A stretch of 5,912 nucleotides of DNA from CAYSAA01 sp964428905 (GCA_964428905.1 CAYSAA010000097.1:1-5912), one strand, 5' to 3'; shown: positions 1 through 5,912, numbered from the stretch's first letter. Notes: generated by a model from the sequence alone, not told the origin. Translations and numbers: made by a program.

Positions 1-165
1 CGGCTTCAGGTTAATAACCTCGTCTACCCTTAGGCCCGTATTTAATGCCAGGTTGATTATTGCCTTATCCCTGATCCCTGACGGGTAACGGTTGTTAGGA
101 GCTTTTTTAAGGGCTTCTATCTCTTCCGGATCTAAAACTACTGGTATTTTCCTGTTATTGTTCAT
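1..165 (-). CDS. Tyrosine recombinase/integrase, 5' part only (C-terminus beyond window)
   Basis: The visible 55 residues look like the start of a tyrosine recombinase catalytic domain, the enzyme class that cuts and rejoins DNA at specific sites. The segment RDKAIINLALNTGLRVDEV (residues 32-50) matches the family's box I, TGLRxxE, and R46 would be the first catalytic arginine. The remaining catalytic residues (K, HxxR, H, Y) lie outside the window. The start is the ATG at 163-165, supported by a GGGA ribosome site 5 nt upstream. Only about 12 residues precede the typical opening helix (DPEEIEALKKAP), so the usual N-terminal core-binding domain is missing. This is either a short catalytic-domain-only recombinase or a gene that lost its 5' half. 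The G+C content is higher than in the restriction genes. Upstream lies a cluster of short repeats that could be its binding sites. Family assignment is fairly sure; its role as integrase, resolvase or inversion enzyme is unknown. Confidence 0.72.
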   Translation of the reverse strand, partial: MNNNRKIPVVLDPEEIEALKKAPNNRYPSGIRDKAIINLALNTGLRVDEVINLKP

Positions 166-170
166 AACAT

Positions 171-174
171 TCCC
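171..174 (-). promoter_or_regulatory. Ribosome binding site of the tyrosine recombinase
   Basis: On the minus strand the sequence AAAAGGGAATGTTATG places GGGA 5 nt before the ATG at 163-165. A second ATG overlaps at 168-170, but it reads ATG TTA TGA and stops at once. The spacing therefore favours the 165 start. Confidence 0.55.
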
Positions 175-202
175 TTTTGTCTATTTTGTAATGTTATAAA
201 CC

Positions 203-230
203 ATAATAACACTATAGCTTTATGATTCAA
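203..230 (-). promoter_or_regulatory. Candidate sigma-70-type promoter for the tyrosine recombinase
   Basis: On the minus strand a TTGAAT box (225-230) lies 16 bp upstream of a TATTAT box (203-208), four and five matches to the -35 and -10 consensus. Transcription would start near 195-197, about 30 nt before the recombinase ATG. The -10 box overlaps one arm of the inverted repeat at 187-216, so a protein bound there would block transcription. The stretch is AT-rich, so chance matches are likely. Confidence 0.4.
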
Positions 231-240
231 CAAAATGTAA

Positions 241-251
241 TGTTATTAACA
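241..251. repeat. Perfect 11-bp palindrome TGTTATTAACA
   Basis: Five bases on each side (TGTTA/TAACA) pair around one central T. It overlaps the last TGTAATGTTAT copy, so the outermost site of the cluster is itself symmetric, as expected for a dimeric DNA-binding protein. The inner GTTATTAAC also occurs at 5652-5660 inside the replication gene. Confidence 0.4.
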
Positions 252-272
252 GAAAAATTTATCCCTGGAAGA

Positions 273-428
273 TTATAAAAGTTTTCCCTGTTTTGCTTCT
301 TCTTCATATTCCAGTAGCTTGTCAACTGTTAAAAGATCTATGTGGGGTCCTGCTTTTCTCCCTCCTGCTTTTAAATTCTGAAGGTGTTTAAAAGTGTGTT
401 TACCGACAAACAAGGGTAAGGAGAACAC
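273..428 (-). pseudogene. 51-codon reading frame after res, unrecognised; possible gene remnant
   Basis: This frame opens with a GTG (426-428) immediately after the res stop and ends with TAA at 273-275. It contains no ATG. The frame stays open upstream into the end of res as far as about 464. No ribosome site precedes the GTG. The later part looks protein-like: a basic stretch (KHTFKHLQNLKAGGRKAG) followed by a charged helix-like tail (VDKLLEYEEEAKQGKLL). I do not recognise it. With no convincing start, and with the tail matching the recombinase side rather than the AT-rich restriction genes, it may be the 3' remnant of a gene cut when the restriction operon was inserted. A small real protein or a chance frame are the alternatives. 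Confidence 0.3.
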
Positions 429-432
429 CCTT
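412..432 (-). terminator. Weak hairpin at the res stop codon, possible terminator
   Basis: In the minus-strand transcript AAGGGT (427-432) can pair with ACCCTT (412-417) across a 9-nt loop, and an outer U-G pair is possible. A short GUUUGU tract follows. The stem begins within the res stop codon, which is the right place for the end of the operon. Only three G-C pairs and a poor U-tract make it a weak intrinsic terminator at best. Confidence 0.3.
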
Positions 433-3112
433 AAGATATTATTCTTGCCATTTCTACTAACTCCCTAAAACTCGTCGGCTTATATTTATCCCATTCTTCT
501 TGCTTTACATAAAGCATTTTGTAGTTCGCCTTTTTCTGTCTCTCGCTAGCGTCCCGACACCATTGCTCTAATCTTTTGATTTTTTCAATATCATCTAAAT
601 CTTCCCGGCCTTTTGTTTCTACTATATAAATTGTTTTATTATCAGTTTTGACAAAAAAGTCTGGGTAGTAACTTGAAATTGCACCATTTACATTTTTATA
701 ATCAATTTTGAAGTGAATTTCATAGTAGTTTTTTGCAAAAGAAAGCACGTCATCGGCGCTCTCCAGAAAATCGGCAAATTCAAGCTCAAAATCACTATCG
801 CCAACGATTTTATTAAATACACTCTTCTTCGGGAGTAAATATTTTTTATTAGTTACTACAAACGGTCTGGCGCTGCTAACTTTGATGTAATTTTTTATTT
901 CTGTATCACCAACATCCTGAACAATTAGATCGTTTATTTCTTTTTTAAATGTCTCCACAATGGTTTTTACGGCTTCAGGCTCGGACAAATTCCTCAAAAT
1001 ATTTGCGTCATTAAGATCAATTTTTTGAGTGAACAAATTATTGGTAATAAATTCTTTTACTTTTCCGAAAAGTATATCGTAGCAACCAAAAAGACGAAGC
1101 TCTTTCATTATTCTTTGCACAAAAAATCCAACAACACTTTGGTAATTCGGCTCAACAGAACTATTTAAAATCGTTGTGTGGTGTGTCTTGTCATCAATGA
1201 TTTCTTTAAAAACAATTTCTTTTTGTTCTTCTTTTGAAAATTGTTTTACTGATATTTTTTCGTGATTAAATCCCGAGACGCGCAACAAATTGAGATTTTT
1301 ATATTCTCTTTGGATTCTCGGGGTTAGTATTGGTAATTCAAAATCTAATTTATCAATATCTTTTTTTACATTTTTGTTATCAATTTCAATAACTGTCGGA
1401 GTGATGGGCGATCCGGTTCTATCCATTCTTCTTCTTTCCAATTCAACGCCTTCAGCCTTTATTGATTCCACAAAATCCATAAAAGCTGGTGTGCCAATTA
1501 CGCTTACATATTCTTCAACATCTTGGCCGAAAAACATCCTACGAAGACCTCGACCAAGTGCTTGCTCGGGTAATATTTTGGAATCAGAGACATACGGGCG
1601 CAACCCAACGATTGTTGTTACATTCTTTACATCCCATCCTTCTTTTAACATCATCACAGAAACTATCACCTTGTATGGACTTTCCATACTATCTATTTCA
1701 TTGGCTTTCTTTCGCAGTTCTTGTAATTCTTTTTCTTTCTTGCCTGTAACAGTTTCAGATATATCACCGCTTTTGTTTGTATGGATAGTTAAAACCGCAT
1801 TTTTTAGCCGTGGGTAGTTTTTCTCTAAAAAATCTACAACATCATCACAGTTCTTTGTGTTGTCCGTCATTATAAAAAGAATCGACTTCTTCCCCGTCGG
1901 TTCTAGTTCTTTGTATGTTTTCTCCCATTCTTCCACTCCCAATCTTATAAAATCTTCATATTTTTCAGAAGTAATAGAGCTTTGTTTTTCTTGCAGTTTT
2001 GCCCTGCTGGCCGGGTCTGGTAAAACTGGATTTTTTACCACGCCCTGGTGTATGGCTTCAACCAAAGGGTAATCAGAAATAGTCTGGACAAATATTTCAC
2101 CACGGTCATTTTTTGGTGTTGCAGTAAAGTCTATTTGCAATGCTAATTTTTTACCTTTTTGTAATAATTTGTTATGAATATCTTCAATAGATTTAAACCA
2201 CGCCATTTTTGGATCATGTATGTGATGAGCTTCATCATTGAATACTACAAGTTCATCAACATCGCGCACTATTTCACCCAAGTCAACTTTGGGGTCGTTG
2301 GTTTTGCCGACAACTTTACTCCCCAAGAAATAATCCGAAGTATCTTCATCTTCAAAACTTGCTTCATTTATGTTTCCCTCATAAACTCTGTGAATATTGG
2401 TCAGAAAAATATTTCCCGATTTTGAAATGGTGCCAACTTCGTCTTGTAAATGTAGCTTAATTTGAAAATCATCTTGCCAGTTCTGTCCATAGTAACCGTT
2501 ATCAGGTAAAATCGGATCCTCGTAAAATATTTTTAATCCCCCAAAATCGGCCTTAATCCGGTCTAAAACAATTATGTTAGGAGTAATAAGCAAAAAGTTT
2601 TTGGAAAGTTCCGAATTATCCTCGTAGAGTCTATGAAAATATGACCAGGCAAGTAGCAGGCTCATTACTTTTGTTTTTCCACTTCCAGTCGCCATTTTTA
2701 CTACGAAACGAATCCAATCTTCAACAAACATATTGGGGCTTACCCGGCCTAATTTATCAAACCTTATTAGATCATATTTGCTCTCTACTTTTTTAACATC
2801 ATACAGCCAAACAATAGTTTCTGCTGCTTCTCTTTGGGCATAGTAATATTGAAAAGCGATGCTGGTGTCATCTTTAGCAAAAATAGCGTGTGGTTCTTTA
2901 AACCACCAATTCAGCAAAGCTTTTGAGGTCTCGCTTGCTCCTTCGTAATTATCTTCCCTCCACTTTGCTACTATTTCCCGCAGTTCAGGCACAAAAGGAG
3001 GTAAAAGTTTTTCATAACCTTTCTCTCTTAAATCTTCCTCGGCCGGAAACCACCTGATTGCCGGATCAAGAATTTGAAATTTATCTTTTGGAAAATCTTT
3101 ATGTAATGCCAT
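431..3112 (-). CDS. res: Type III restriction endonuclease subunit Res (helicase-nuclease)
   Basis: This 893-residue protein has the two-part build of Type III Res subunits, which join Mod, use ATP to communicate along DNA and cut beside unmethylated sites. Superfamily 2 helicase motifs appear in order: Walker A ATGSGKT at 141-147, DEAH at 293-296 in VVFNDEAHH, FTATP at 329-333, KEGWDV at 490-495 and QALGRGLRR at 517-525. The C-terminus carries a PD-(D/E)xK nuclease: D818 in YYPDFF, then E832 and K834 in VETKG. All key residues are present and the frame is intact, so the enzyme should be active. The start is the ATG at 3110-3112, 5 nt after the mod stop. No clear ribosome site precedes it, so translation is probably coupled to mod. 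The length is close to, and slightly below, that of well-studied Type III Res proteins. Assignment is secure; the recognition site cannot be read because Mod sets it. Confidence 0.93.
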   Translation of the reverse strand: MALHKDFPKDKFQILDPAIRWFPAEEDLREKGYEKLLPPFVPELREIVAKWREDNYEGASETSKALLNWWFKEPHAIFAKDDTSIAFQYYYAQREAAETIVWLYDVKKVESKYDLIRFDKLGRVSPNMFVEDWIRFVVKMATGSGKTKVMSLLLAWSYFHRLYEDNSELSKNFLLITPNIIVLDRIKADFGGLKIFYEDPILPDNGYYGQNWQDDFQIKLHLQDEVGTISKSGNIFLTNIHRVYEGNINEASFEDEDTSDYFLGSKVVGKTNDPKVDLGEIVRDVDELVVFNDEAHHIHDPKMAWFKSIEDIHNKLLQKGKKLALQIDFTATPKNDRGEIFVQTISDYPLVEAIHQGVVKNPVLPDPASRAKLQEKQSSITSEKYEDFIRLGVEEWEKTYKELEPTGKKSILFIMTDNTKNCDDVVDFLEKNYPRLKNAVLTIHTNKSGDISETVTGKKEKELQELRKKANEIDSMESPYKVIVSVMMLKEGWDVKNVTTIVGLRPYVSDSKILPEQALGRGLRRMFFGQDVEEYVSVIGTPAFMDFVESIKAEGVELERRRMDRTGSPITPTVIEIDNKNVKKDIDKLDFELPILTPRIQREYKNLNLLRVSGFNHEKISVKQFSKEEQKEIVFKEIIDDKTHHTTILNSSVEPNYQSVVGFFVQRIMKELRLFGCYDILFGKVKEFITNNLFTQKIDLNDANILRNLSEPEAVKTIVETFKKEINDLIVQDVGDTEIKNYIKVSSARPFVVTNKKYLLPKKSVFNKIVGDSDFELEFADFLESADDVLSFAKNYYEIHFKIDYKNVNGAISSYYPDFFVKTDNKTIYIVETKGREDLDDIEKIKRLEQWCRDASERQKKANYKMLYVKQEEWDKYKPTSFRELVEMARIIS

Positions 3113-3117
3113 AGTTT

Positions 3118-5379
3118 TTAAATATTAACTTCAATTACCTTTGTGGTATCATTGCCAAAAATATCAATCACTTTTATCGCAATTTTCATCTTACCTTTTA
3201 ATGTTTCTTTAAAAGCTGACGTTAACTCAAGAGTTCTATCTTTTTTAGTTCTAAACGACTGCCATTCATTTTCAAAAATATAGCTTCCTGTCCATTCTTC
3301 TTTTTCTTCACCAGTTTTTTCATCCGTCACGCGGATAAATTCTTTCTTGCTTTCGAAATTAAAATCTACTGACCAATAGTCAACCCAATCTGTCCACTTT
3401 TTTGTTAAAACTTCTTTTTTTATAATATTTGTTTTTTTATCCTTTGAAATTTTAATAACCTGGCCGTTTTCAATAACAATCTTGTTCCCCCCAGACCTCA
3501 ATTTTTCTTCTACTTCCCCAGTATTGTCTTGATTATAAAAAACAGAAAAGTCGGTGAGCTCAATCGCAACTTCTTTTTTATTAACCCGTCCGCGAATAAT
3601 CGGCCTTACCTCGATATAGGCAACATCATAAAATTTCACCTGTCCTTTTTCCACTGCTTTTTTATCGAAAACTTCTCGAGGAATAACCTTAAATTGTATG
3701 TTGGTCCCAAGTTCTTTAGCAGTCTCAAAGTCCAAACCCATTTCATAATCAAATCCCAAAACATCGGCTTTGGTAATGCCTTTCTCTTTGCATTCTTTAA
3801 TTATTTTTTCTAAAAAGTCGTTAGCCACCGGGGTGTCAATTGGACCAACTGCCACCAACCTATCTCTTTTCTTTCCAACAAAAGTGTTGAAAGAATCTAC
3901 TGGCTCTGCCTTATAGGCAGATAAAATAAGTTCGATAAAATCCTTTTCTTTTTTCTCTCGTTGCAGCCTTCTTTCTTTTTCTCGCAAATTTTCATTGATA
4001 TTCAAAAACTTTTCTCGTTCATATCGACCGATATTCAAAATCTCAAATGCCCTAAAATCTTTCCCTTCTTTTTTGAGTTCTCTTTGAACAGAAATCATTC
4101 TTTTACGAGTGGTGTGTATGGAAAATCTACCTAAATCAGCGCCAATCCATTTTCTTCCTAGTTTCTCTGAAACTGCTAATGTAGTCCCACTACCACAAAA
4201 GAAGTCAGCAATAATATCATCCTCATCTGAAGAAATTTTTAATATTCTTTCTACTAGCTCCTCGGGTTTTTGTGTTGGGTAATCAAGTCTTTCATGGGCT
4301 TGAGAAGATATAGCCATAAAGTCTGTCCAAAGATTTTGTATTTGTTTACCCTCAATATTTTCAGCGTATTGTTTATATCTAGGAACTCCATTGCTTGTAA
4401 AGAAAATTAGATTTTCTTTAATAGCTTGACTTATCCTTTCCTGAGACCATCTCCAATGAGTTCCTTTGGGTGGAGCTAAAATACCTTTATCACCAAAATT
4501 TCTCGGCGCACCTTGCCCGGCTGCATTCATTGATACTGATTTATATCTTTTTCCGGTTGCTTCTTCAATGTGTGGATACTCTTTTTCGGTTTCGGTGTCG
4601 GATCTTTCCATAAAAACTTTATGATATTTATAATTATCACTCCTTGAATAATAAAAAATAGTGTCAGTAATAATTCCTAGTTTATTTCCGTCATTATGGC
4701 TATAGGCTCTTCTCCATGTAATCTCATTTATGAAGTTATTTTTTCCAAACACCTCGTCTAAGAGCATTCTTATATAACTATTTACTCTCCAGTCACAATG
4801 CACATAAATACACCCATCATCTGCTAAAAGGCCATGCATCAGCTTAAGTCTTTCATATATCATGGCAATAAAGCTGTCTGCACCCTTACCCCAGGTGTCG
4901 CGGTATGCAATTTCTTCAATGATCGACGGTTTTTTGGTGAAGCTATCTTCACCAATTTCAATATTCATACTAAAATCTGCCCCAACATCAAACGGGGGAT
5001 CAATATAAATAAGTTTTAGACCGCCTTCGGCTTCTATTTGTTTGCGAAGAGGGCCATTTTTAAGAGACGATAAAATGAGCTTATTGTCTCCCCAGATAAG
5101 TTTGTTTGACCAACCTTTAATCTGTCGACCCGAAGTATCGAAAAGAGAGGCTTGGGCTGTTATTTTTTCCTCACTTCTTGGCTCATCAATATGATCAATT
5201 GACTGAAAAGGCAATACAACTGTTTCCACTTCATCGGTTTTACCGTTCCACAAAAGCTCAACCTCTCGATTGGTTTCAAAAAGTAAAAAGTGGTATTTTT
5301 CAGGCAATGGTTTATTTGATTCCAAATACTTTATAATGTCTCGTTTTTCGTTATCGGTTAGGTTTAGTTTACTGCTCAT
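3118..5379 (-). CDS. mod: Type III DNA methyltransferase subunit Mod (N6-adenine, beta class)
   Basis: This 753-residue protein methylates the recognition site and gives the Res complex its specificity. The catalytic motif IV DPPF (127-130, in LIYIDPPF) comes before the SAM-binding motif I FCGSG (394-398) and YPTQKPEEL (367-375). This order defines the beta class, to which Type III Mod proteins belong. The 220-365 region between the motifs, rich in aromatic and charged residues, probably includes the target recognition domain. After a charged helical linker (about 450-480) there is an unusual C-terminal extension of some 270 residues. It has an alpha/beta-looking part (500-610) and a beta-rich tail ending KVIDIFGNDTTKVIEV. 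The start is the ATG at 5377-5379, 2 nt after the stop of the replication gene. Only an A-rich AAAAGA precedes it, so translational coupling is likely. The adenine target is inferred from the family; DPPF could in principle also fit N4-cytosine methylation. Confidence 0.92.
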   Translation of the reverse strand: MSSKLNLTDNEKRDIIKYLESNKPLPEKYHFLLFETNREVELLWNGKTDEVETVVLPFQSIDHIDEPRSEEKITAQASLFDTSGRQIKGWSNKLIWGDNKLILSSLKNGPLRKQIEAEGGLKLIYIDPPFDVGADFSMNIEIGEDSFTKKPSIIEEIAYRDTWGKGADSFIAMIYERLKLMHGLLADDGCIYVHCDWRVNSYIRMLLDEVFGKNNFINEITWRRAYSHNDGNKLGIITDTIFYYSRSDNYKYHKVFMERSDTETEKEYPHIEEATGKRYKSVSMNAAGQGAPRNFGDKGILAPPKGTHWRWSQERISQAIKENLIFFTSNGVPRYKQYAENIEGKQIQNLWTDFMAISSQAHERLDYPTQKPEELVERILKISSDEDDIIADFFCGSGTTLAVSEKLGRKWIGADLGRFSIHTTRKRMISVQRELKKEGKDFRAFEILNIGRYEREKFLNINENLREKERRLQREKKEKDFIELILSAYKAEPVDSFNTFVGKKRDRLVAVGPIDTPVANDFLEKIIKECKEKGITKADVLGFDYEMGLDFETAKELGTNIQFKVIPREVFDKKAVEKGQVKFYDVAYIEVRPIIRGRVNKKEVAIELTDFSVFYNQDNTGEVEEKLRSGGNKIVIENGQVIKISKDKKTNIIKKEVLTKKWTDWVDYWSVDFNFESKKEFIRVTDEKTGEEKEEWTGSYIFENEWQSFRTKKDRTLELTSAFKETLKGKMKIAIKVIDIFGNDTTKVIEVNI

Positions 5380-5381
5380 GT

Positions 5382-5912
5382 TTAAGTTCTTTTAATGTTT
5401 AAATTTATATTATGTTCTAGTGCTTTAGCTTTAATCACTGTTGTAAAAAGTGCCGCTTTACTTTTTTTAATCTTTCCGGTTAAGTGTGTGTCTTTTACTT
5501 CGCTTAAAGCCTGGTAGATTAAATTTTCTGGCATAAGATCTACAACTTTTCTAAAAAATCCTAAAGAATGATTATCTTCAAGTCTTTCAACTATTTCTTG
5601 AGCGAATGCCTCCATTTCTGACGTTCTTTTTTTCTTCTTATTTAAAATAGCGTTATTAACGTTATTTATTTTATCAGTCTTATTAACGTTAGTATCAATA
5701 GAGTCGCTATTTGAAACCTCTAGAGGTCCTGTATTGCCACTTCTAGAAGTCGCATTTTGCGACTTCAGAGGATCGTTATCCACAAGCTCTGGTTTTAAAA
5801 CATAAATTCTATTAGGATTCCCCTGGCCTAATCTCTTATCAATTATCAATTTATATTCAACCAGCTTCTTCTTATACCTCATAACAGCGGTTCTGTCTAT
5901 TTCCAACAAATC
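5382..5912 (-). CDS. Winged-helix replication initiator-like protein, 5' end beyond window
   Basis: The 176 visible residues run to TAA at 5382-5384, and the frame is open at the window edge, so the N-terminus is missing. The first ~40 residues look like the end of a winged-helix DNA-binding domain: a helix (DRTAVMRYKKKLVEYKLI) and then a wing with KRLGQGNPNRIYVL. The pattern LI..KR.G.G.PNRIYV resembles the N-terminal domain of RepA_N plasmid initiators and related phage replication proteins. A low-complexity Asn/Ser/Lys linker follows (about 42-96), ending in a basic KKKKR. The C-terminal domain (about 97-176, with LGFFRKVVDLMPENLIYQAL) is helical and DnaD-like in feel; it might contact a helicase or loader. 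DNA encoding the linker carries an apparent origin. The gene lies 2 nt before mod, so it is co-transcribed with the restriction genes. It could instead be a transcription regulator; the family call is from pattern memory only. Confidence 0.6.
   Translation of the reverse strand, partial: DLLEIDRTAVMRYKKKLVEYKLIIDKRLGQGNPNRIYVLKPELVDNDPLKSQNATSRSGNTGPLEVSNSDSIDTNVNKTDKINNVNNAILNKKKKRTSEMEAFAQEIVERLEDNHSLGFFRKVVDLMPENLIYQALSEVKDTHLTGKIKKSKAALFTTVIKAKALEHNINLNIKRT
5653..5691. repeat. Two 12-bp iteron-like direct repeats, TTATTAACGTTA
   Basis: Exact copies lie at 5653-5664 and 5680-5691, 27 bp apart from start to start. Each has the symmetric core TAACGTTA. A partial extra copy of the CGTTATT part overlaps at 5651-5657 and 5660-5666. 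In the protein each repeat yields an Asn-Val-Asn motif nine residues apart. The flanks are very AT-rich, suitable for strand opening. Confidence 0.5.
5716..5727. repeat. Perfect 12-bp palindrome ACCTCTAGAGGT
   Basis: The two halves ACCTCT and AGAGGT are exact reverse complements with no spacer. This is the first of two related palindromes 23 bp apart start to start. They share an A-C-x-T-C-T-A-G-A-x-G-T pattern, as expected for two binding sites of one dimeric protein. Confidence 0.5.
5739..5750. repeat. Perfect 12-bp palindrome ACTTCTAGAAGT
   Basis: This differs from the palindrome at 5716-5727 only by a compensated pair of changes (C to T in one half, G to A in the other), so symmetry is kept. 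It overlaps the left arm of the hairpin at 5746-5766. Confidence 0.5.
5746..5766. repeat. Perfect hairpin, 9-bp arms with TTT loop
   Basis: GAAGTCGCA (5746-5754) and TGCGACTTC (5758-5766) are exact reverse complements around TTT. This is the most stable dyad noticed in the window and lies 9 bp from the DnaA box. It is inside a coding frame with no U-tract, so a role as cruciform or protein site is likelier than termination. Confidence 0.5.
5776..5784 (+). promoter_or_regulatory. Consensus DnaA box TTATCCACA
   Basis: The 9-mer is an exact match to the bacterial DnaA box consensus TTATNCACA. It sits next to the dyad cluster, inside the replication-type gene, where it encodes part of VDND in the protein. 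One exact 9-mer can occur by chance in a window of this size, but its position makes function plausible. Confidence 0.5.

Larger units (their letters stand above)
164..251. repeat. Cluster of four TGTAATGTTAT-like 11-mers, alternating orientation
   Basis: The 11-mer TGTAATGTTAT occurs exactly at 187-197 and 236-246 on the plus strand. Inverted copies with 9 of 11 matches lie at 206-216 and 164-174. The pair 187-197 and 206-216 forms an inverted repeat with an 8-bp spacer (198-205), whose inner 6 bp TGTTAT/ATAACA are perfect. This is the layout of a tyrosine recombinase core site, in which two recombinase arms flank a 6-8 bp crossover region. The fourth copy merges into the perfect palindrome TGTTATTAACA at 241-251. 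The cluster lies directly upstream of the recombinase gene and overlaps its likely promoter. It may be an attachment site, arm sites, an autoregulatory operator, or several of these. AT-rich sequence raises the chance background. Confidence 0.5.
5651..5784. other. Candidate replication origin inside the initiator gene
   Basis: Within about 135 bp lie a consensus DnaA box, two 12-bp perfect palindromes, a 9-bp-arm hairpin, and two 12-bp repeats in an AT-rich stretch. All fall in the segment that encodes the low-complexity linker, where the protein tolerates sequence constraint. Known RepA_N plasmids and lambda-type phages keep their origin inside the initiator gene in just this place. That this is an origin is inferred from layout and context; no single element proves it. 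Confidence 0.5.

Noticed and set aside
67..80. Tandem ATCCCTG repeat inside the recombinase gene
   Set aside because: Two 7-bp copies within a conserved coding segment (SGIRDKA) need no explanation beyond codon choice.
258..290. Possible terminator after the short frame (GGAA/TTCC stem, later T-run)
   Set aside because: The stem has only four pairs, the loop is 13 nt, and the U-run does not follow directly.
1290..2425. Several open frames of 70-175 codons on the plus strand
   Set aside because: They lie wholly opposite res, whose frame has intact helicase and nuclease motifs. The plus-strand translations are Ser/Ile/Phe-rich without any family motif, as expected for antisense shadows.
3415..3438. 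Two T7 tracts (3415-3421, 3432-3438) near the 3' end of mod as phase-variation switches
   Set aside because: Seven-base runs are common in such AT-rich coding DNA and encode ordinary Lys pairs. Known phase-variable mod genes carry much longer tandem repeats, and the frame here is intact.
4571..4579. TGTGGATAC, one mismatch from a DnaA box on the minus strand
   Set aside because: It sits alone in the mod coding sequence with no dyads, iterons or AT-rich stretch nearby, so it is best explained by chance.
431..5379. BREX, DISARM or another multi-gene defence system built on a helicase and a methyltransferase
   Set aside because: Only two genes are present, adjacent and in the classical mod-res order, and Res carries its own nuclease domain. 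No phosphatase, BrxC-like ATPase, DUF1998 or phospholipase D gene is visible. Type III restriction-modification explains everything seen.

Overview
The window reads as part of a mobile, AT-rich accessory element from a low-GC bacterium. All recognisable genes lie on the minus strand, so transcription runs from high to low coordinates. The host cannot be named from this sequence. The style of the partial replication gene would fit Firmicutes plasmids, or Patescibacteria-type genomes and their elements, but this is only an impression.

Right end (5382-5912): the 3' part of a gene for a winged-helix DNA-binding protein that resembles plasmid or phage replication initiators, most like the RepA_N type. 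The stretch that encodes its low-complexity linker is unusually structured. It holds a consensus DnaA box, three perfect dyads and two copies of a 12-bp iteron-like repeat. This is what an origin embedded in its own initiator gene would look like.

Middle (431-5379): a complete two-gene Type III restriction-modification operon, mod then res. mod starts 2 nt after the stop of the replication gene, and res starts 5 nt after the stop of mod, so the three genes look like one coupled operon. Mod carries beta-class N6-adenine methyltransferase motifs (DPPF, later FCGSG) and a long C-terminal extension. Res carries superfamily 2 helicase motifs and a C-terminal PD-(D/E)xK nuclease.

Left end (1-430): richer in G+C (about 44% by hand count over 1-160, against roughly 23-40% in lines sampled from mod and res). 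It holds a weak hairpin at the res stop, a 51-codon reading frame with no recognised identity that may be a remnant, a repeat-rich intergenic stretch with a likely promoter, and the start of a compact tyrosine recombinase that runs off the window.

Replication initiator, restriction-modification operon and recombinase together suggest a plasmid, phage-plasmid or integrative element. The restriction system would serve as defence, as a retention (addiction) module, or both.
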